From positions 41,370,990 to 41,434,989 of the forward strand of contig NC_092637.1 in assembly GCF_039555335.1 (NCBI RefSeq): a stretch of DNA of 64,000 nt, in the 5' to 3' direction. Positions 59,435 through 64,000 of this stretch are shown piece by piece. The DNA comes from Amphiura filiformis. Taxonomy: Eukaryota > Echinodermata > Ophiuroidea > Amphilepidida > Amphiuridae. The notes under the pieces were generated by a model. It was not told the origin of the DNA. It did not search any database and saw only the letters and a list, made by a program, of their open reading frames with translations. How positions within the stretch are numbered: position 1 is the first letter of the stretch; the number at the start of each line of letters is the position of its first letter. The translations under genes were made by a program, and so were the position numbers.

Positions 59435-59679
59435 TATTCTAGGTAATTTGAGGGGGATTTTTAAGGGGTGGTCATATTTTTTTACGAGGGGGGGGGGGCT
59501 CCAGAGATGTTTTTTATGTCGTGATTAGAATGTGTTATCAGAACCTATCAATGTCCTAAAATATTATTGATGGCGGCCGACCTTCATCTTTCACGTCTGC
59601 AGGAAATTAGATAATATTCCACTTAAACCCCAAACTGGTACAAAAAATAGTAAACAAATGGGCAAAAATGAGAGGTTGT

Positions 59680-59706
59680 CGGTACCAATCATTTTAATAC
59701 ACCCTG
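59680..59706 (-). repeat. Tc1/mariner-type terminal inverted repeat (right end)
   Basis: cggtaccaatcattttaata plus caccctg followed by TA: the inverse of 52946-52974 with one or two differences. Confidence 0.7.
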
Positions 59707-59922
59707 TACTCTTTATGAACACGCAGTATAATGAAACATAAAACTTCAAATGTTTTTGATAATGCATAGACAAAGAGACACAAATCTGTGATTGGTTGAA
59801 AAAATTAGTGAAAAATATGTGATCCAACTCGGATTTTTCAACCAGTCACAGAATTTTCGAGGAAAAATGTACTACTTGTACTGCATATTATTACACCGCT
59901 TTTGAACATTCATAACACTATA

Positions 59923-60911
59923 CAGGGTGTCCCAGAATGATCTATACCGTGAAAAAATGGAATTTTTTAGGCATGAAGGGCATGTTGAATGGTCATATTC
60001 TTTTGCATTTTAAGTTCTACATATATTTAGCTTTCTCAGATTTTTTAGATTTTAAATATTGGACGTTTCTAGTAAAAGTTATAGAAGATTGCGTAAAAAT
60101 GGTGAATTCTAAGTTTTGACAACGCAACCTATTTTGAAAATCTGTAACATTACTAACCGTTCAGCACAAAGTTATTTGGAAAAAGTTATGCAGATATTTT
60201 AGTTGTGCCCTGTTCATATTTCCACTAAATAGCCGATATCTATCTATTATTTATGACGTTACGAAGCAATCATTATATGGAATTAAGGATTTGTGGCCTA
60301 ATCCCATTCTCTCTTTGGCGGTAGTTTTAAATATAGTTATTGTGGTGTGAGGTCCATGTCATTTGAAATGCTTGCAGAGATCGAACTGGTTGTGGTACAG
60401 AAAAGACGGCTCCTCAATTTACTGTACAGCAGCGTGGATTTCTTTCAAAAACTTACTGGCACACCGGCAGCTATGTTGAGACGCAAAGAAGATTCATTAG
60501 ACGATAGTGCATAACGTAAAGAAGTTTGACGAGCACGGAACTGTCAGGAATCGGCAGAGTGAAGCTTCAGGTGCTCGTAAGACTGTAAGAACTAGAGCGA
60601 ACATTGCAGCTGTCCGGCAAGCTTTAAGGCGCAACCCCAACAGTAGTTGTCGTCGAAATGCTGTGCTAAACATCCCACGTTCTTCATTTAATCGTATCGT
60701 GCCATTTTTCAAAGGTATGCGAGTCGTTTTTCATCGATTTTACATTATTGCATGCCACGCCAAAACAAATAAAGGTAGCGTGCTGAAATTAACAGAATAA
60801 GTAGGAGACATGTCCAACATTATAATGCTGGTATCAAAAATAGATACACTGCCCGTCTTCTATTTTTAGTTATTTTTGCAAACACGGTACAAATCATTCT
60901 GGGACACCCTG
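59923..60911 (+). mobile_element. Tc1/mariner-type DNA transposon, internally deleted (~989 bp)
   Basis: The ends cagggtgtcccagaatgatc and its inverse (aatcattctgggacaccctg) are each flanked by TA. The body holds only the N-terminal, DNA-binding part of a transposase. The DDE catalytic domain is absent, so this copy could move only with a helper enzyme. Confidence 0.9.
60406..60800 (+). pseudogene. transposase N-terminal helix-turn-helix region (DUF4817/HTH type), broken
   Basis: 60406-60504 reads TAPQFTVQQRGFLSKTYWHT then GSYVETQRRFIRR and stops. From about 60516 another frame reads VKKFDEHGTVRNRQ, then RKTVRTRANIAAVRQALRRN, then SCRRNAVLNIPRSSFNRIV. These are the two helix-turn-helix halves found at the N-terminus of IS630/Tc1-mariner-type transposases (FTxxQR, GSYVETQRRF, TVRTxENI, SxRRxAxxL-IxRSS). 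About 20-25 residues between the halves are missing and everything after FFKG is unrelated. It would bind its terminal repeats but could not cut DNA. Confidence 0.88.
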
Positions 60912-60949
60912 TAGCTTGTGGAAATTGATGTATGTAAAAATAACATTTC

Positions 60950-61130
60950 TGACCCATTCTTCATGTTCTTACGACTTTACTTAATAGGACCAAGTTTAAA
61001 TAAAGTGAAAAGCCACACAGGAAAGATTTTGTAAACTTTGACCCCTTTTTACGTTTTGGAACGTTTTTCGGTAGATCAAATTGAGGGGCAAGCGTCATCA
61101 ATTATGGTTTCTGGTGTATTCTGGGCCAAA
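60950..61130 (+). repeat. dispersed repeat (mate of 29160-29300) joined to one 57-bp minisatellite unit
   Basis: It shares the same ordered words as 29160-29300 and then continues into a single ggggcaagcgtcatcaatta...gtattctgggcc unit of the 52.4-kb minisatellite. Confidence 0.65.
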
Positions 61131-61596
61131 TAGTGCAAATTCAAACTATTTGAGCGCTAAGCGTGCACATTCTCACTATATTTGGCCTTTTATGCACAGT
61201 CTTGCTAAAAAGCGGTATATGTATATGGTCGAATCCAACGAAAAGTGTACACGGCATGTTCAGGGCCATAACTTAAAAGTATTAATCAATTGGCATTCGT
61301 TTTTGTATTGTGTTTATTCGCTTTGATCATACGCTTCGCGCCATATATAATAAGACCCCTTCTGTGAAAAACTTAGACACAGAGACCCCAAAACATGCTA
61401 TTTTTACCCATTTTTTCAAAATATTTCTTAAAGTATTTTTGAAAACATCTAAATCAGTTATGAAAAGAAGTCATTGGATTGAATCTAAATTGATTTCCTG
61501 AAAGGTGTGTATTCAAAGATTGCCTGTTCAATTTTTCACATATTTTTACATAATTATGATTTTTTTGTGATAATTTTTTGAGTGGTATTTTTTTAC

Positions 61597-63469
61597 ATTA
61601 CCTACGAATACAATTTTTCATAGCACTAGATATATCTTTAAAAAATGGAAATCACTAATAAATGTGCAATTGATACAAGCTTTGATATGTCCAATACTGA
61701 AATGCATTGCATTCGGGCATCTTTATTATTGTGTTTAGCTGCCAGAAATTCTAAATGGCACAAACGTATGTTTGGTAAAAAATATGCATTACCTCCGAAT
61801 ACATGTTAAAAGCTGTGCCATTTCCACAAAGTGAGAGAATAGTAAACAATAGTTAAGCAATAGGTGCAGGGTAATACACTCTTTATTTCTACCAAGTTTC
61901 AATAACCTGCGTTTAAATATTTCTGAGATGTCAACAATAAAAGCAAGTATTCGTAGGTAAATTTCGGTAACCGAATGTTACCTACGAATACACTTTCACA
62001 TCATGACAGTATTGTGAAACACCGCCATTCATGCCAATGCCCATATTGGTACATAACGAAGGCCTGTATGTTTGCTATCAAATCATATGTCAATGAAAGT
62101 TGCGAATTCACATACATGCCCACCATGCAAAACTGAATACGGCTTAATTGTTGAAAAATATGTACTGAAATAGACGATGGTCTGCTCATTTGAAAGAAAA
62201 ATCAGATTCAAAGAAGATTAGAAGGGATAAATACTTGGATTTGTCAACTGTCATGTGTGCTTCATTTTAAATGTTTACCGACCTTCTGGTTTCTTAGTAA
62301 TTTGTGTCCAAATTGATTTATTCGAAGGTAACTTTTGACGTTTTCGCTAAGGTTACCTACGAATACCATGGAAAAAACTACTGTTCTCATTGTCTCATGA
62401 TCTAGACAACACATTGATGGACCCTGGTATAAAGCTAATTGTAGTTGCCCTCAAACGAAAGGCCACAAGACGTAACTGACTCCAAGATGGACTTCACAAG
62501 TCTGCAATAACGGTTTTAAGCGATTTGTGTGCAATTAAGCAAATTAAAGTCACTTTAGTGCCTTTGTTTCTTACTTCAATCCTCTTTCAACCGTTGTGAA
62601 CCGACATTATTAATACATGATGGGGTCTAAAGTATCAATAAACGCACATAAAGAAAATAATACATTCAAAGTGCTTTATAAAATGAAGTTTTGATTGCGA
62701 TATCCACCAAAAGTCTAATTCTTACCTACAAATACTGAAATGTTACTTACGAATACAGCATAATACATGACATGTGTAATGAAGTGTCCCTACCAATGGA
62801 AATTAATTGTCAAAAACTTTAAGCGGTACCCCAGGACACTATTATTACCCATATACGGATTCATTCAACAATTATTTATTATGTAAAATTGCTGATTAAC
62901 TACTTGTATATCAAAATGAAGTGGTCAAAATCTTGCTAAAAGCATCAAAAATTTTTGATCTAAGGTAATAGCATTTATTCATTTGGACGTACCATCTGAA
63001 AGGGATCTAAAACTACCATTTTATTAATTCATTACCATAATAGCAAAATTTAAACCTATAAACTCAATATAGATATTGTTAAATCGCTCATGTTACCTAC
63101 GAATACCCGGGTTTCTTCACCTTTTCATTGTATAAAGCGTTAGGTGTATGCGTATAATTCCTAATATTCTTGAAAACATATATCATACTCGTTCTTATAC
63201 AATGTGTAAATTGATTCATACTCATTTGATAAATAAAATACAGAAACTGACCTAAACTTCATTTTCAAAAATAAACTAGCATAAATTGACTAAGATCATA
63301 ATTGATCGCGTTATAAAAATAAAAATAAATATTTTCTGGTTGAGTTAGCATTTTCCTGACACCCTGTGGTCTACATTACACGAAAAAAGCGTTAATGGGA
63401 ATATTCCATTTGTTTTAGGTTGATTAGTATTGCGATAGTGAAAGCATCCTAGTGGTATTCGTAGGTAAC
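61597..63469. repeat. dispersed 15-bp motif GTTACCTACGAATAC, ten sites
   Basis: Exact or one- to two-mismatch sites start at 61597, 61788, 61977, 62352, 62721, 62742 and 63092 in + orientation. In - orientation they start at 61947, 62319 (weak) and 63455. The sequence between sites is A+T-rich and I see no clear repeat of it by eye. No open frame of note spans the region. Confidence 0.8.
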
Positions 63470-64000
63470 ATTGGGTTTTGATATCACATTTACTATCACA
63501 CGTCCTGGATTTATTTTTTCAAGATTAGTAATGGCACTTTTGGTTCCTATAAGGCCAATATGTCATCAATCAATGGGCAAAAGGAAAAAATTGCGGAGAC
63601 ATTTTTATTTCGGACTTTTATTTTCGGCCCGTGGACACTTTTGGTTGGATTCGACCATATATTTATCCCACCGATAATACCCGGTTCAAAATGATGCAAC
63701 TGGGAAATGTGTATTTTGTATTGTCATCCACAATCTGACAATATATACTCAATTCACCACGGATGACCTTGATCTGGCCTTCAACATTTTTTTTACTAAC
63801 ACCCACCATGTCCATAACAATCTAACTCTTTAAAATTCCTCTCATCTCTCTCATTCATAACTCCAAACTTCAGTCTTTTTACCTTTTCTGTGTTTTACCA
63901 TTTACCAATATTTAGTACCGTACATTACTGTTACAATCCATTAAGAGCATGGTATTTTATTTAAGATATATTTATTCGCAATGTATAGCTTACTGGCAGT
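63470..64000. other. no gene recognised
   Basis: An open frame at 63471-63677 has no recognisable domain. The rest is A/T-rich without visible repeats. Confidence 0.35.

Noticed and set aside
61597-63469. CRISPR-like or origin iterons for the 15-bp motif
   Set aside because: Spacing is far too large and variable, orientations are mixed, and the context is eukaryotic.

Overview
The window is 64 kb of A+T-rich animal nuclear DNA. The evidence is split genes with GT/AG introns and calcium-binding EGF modules, a seven-transmembrane receptor with a leucine-rich-repeat ectodomain, non-LTR and Penelope-like retroelements, a tRNA-derived SINE, many short inverted-repeat elements and long microsatellites. 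The receptor type (GRL101-like LRR-GPCR) and the repeat spectrum suit a marine invertebrate, perhaps a non-vertebrate deuterostome such as an echinoderm or hemichordate. I cannot name the species from the sequence.

Only two host genes can be supported. (1) On the + strand, five exons between 8725 and 15261 join in frame. They encode two cbEGF modules, a short Thr-rich linker and a Ly6/uPAR (LU) three-finger domain with a hydrophobic, GPI-signal-like C-terminus. The 5' end of this gene is not recognised and probably lies left of the window or is hidden by transposons. (2) On the - strand, one uninterrupted 1320-codon exon (43547-39585) encodes an LRR-rich GPCR.

Layout: 1-1.2 kb is non-coding with a telomere-like G-rich patch. 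1.2-8.05 kb is a nest of transposons: a decayed + strand LINE broken by three insertions, abutted by a - strand CR1/L2-like LINE. 8.7-15.3 kb is the EGF/LU gene, with diverged repeats, a SINE and an inverted minisatellite in its introns. 15.3-26 kb is intergenic DNA with many MITEs, palindromes and a long (TAA)n/(CTA)n tract. 26.0-28.95 kb is a Penelope-like element (PLE) with pseudo-LTRs. 29-33 kb holds foldback elements and a (TAAA)n tract. 33.2-39.2 kb is an array of 1.2-kb tandem units framed by two copies of a second PLE tail (GIY-YIG domain). 39.5-43.6 kb is the receptor gene, and 43.6-64 kb is gene-poor. That last part holds a ~100-bp satellite invaded by a MITE, a ~57-bp minisatellite, Tc1/mariner-type elements with CAGGGTGT ends, several long-TIR elements and a dispersed 15-bp motif (GTTACCTACGAATAC) over the last 2.5 kb.

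Most of the DNA is transposon-derived and the two host genes show no obvious functional link. The most interesting candidates are the EGF+LU architecture, the LDLa-less LRR-GPCR, the 1.2-kb PLE-framed array, a recurrent CTGA-hairpin-GAAA (hammerhead-like) layout in several repeat families, and the 15-bp motif array.
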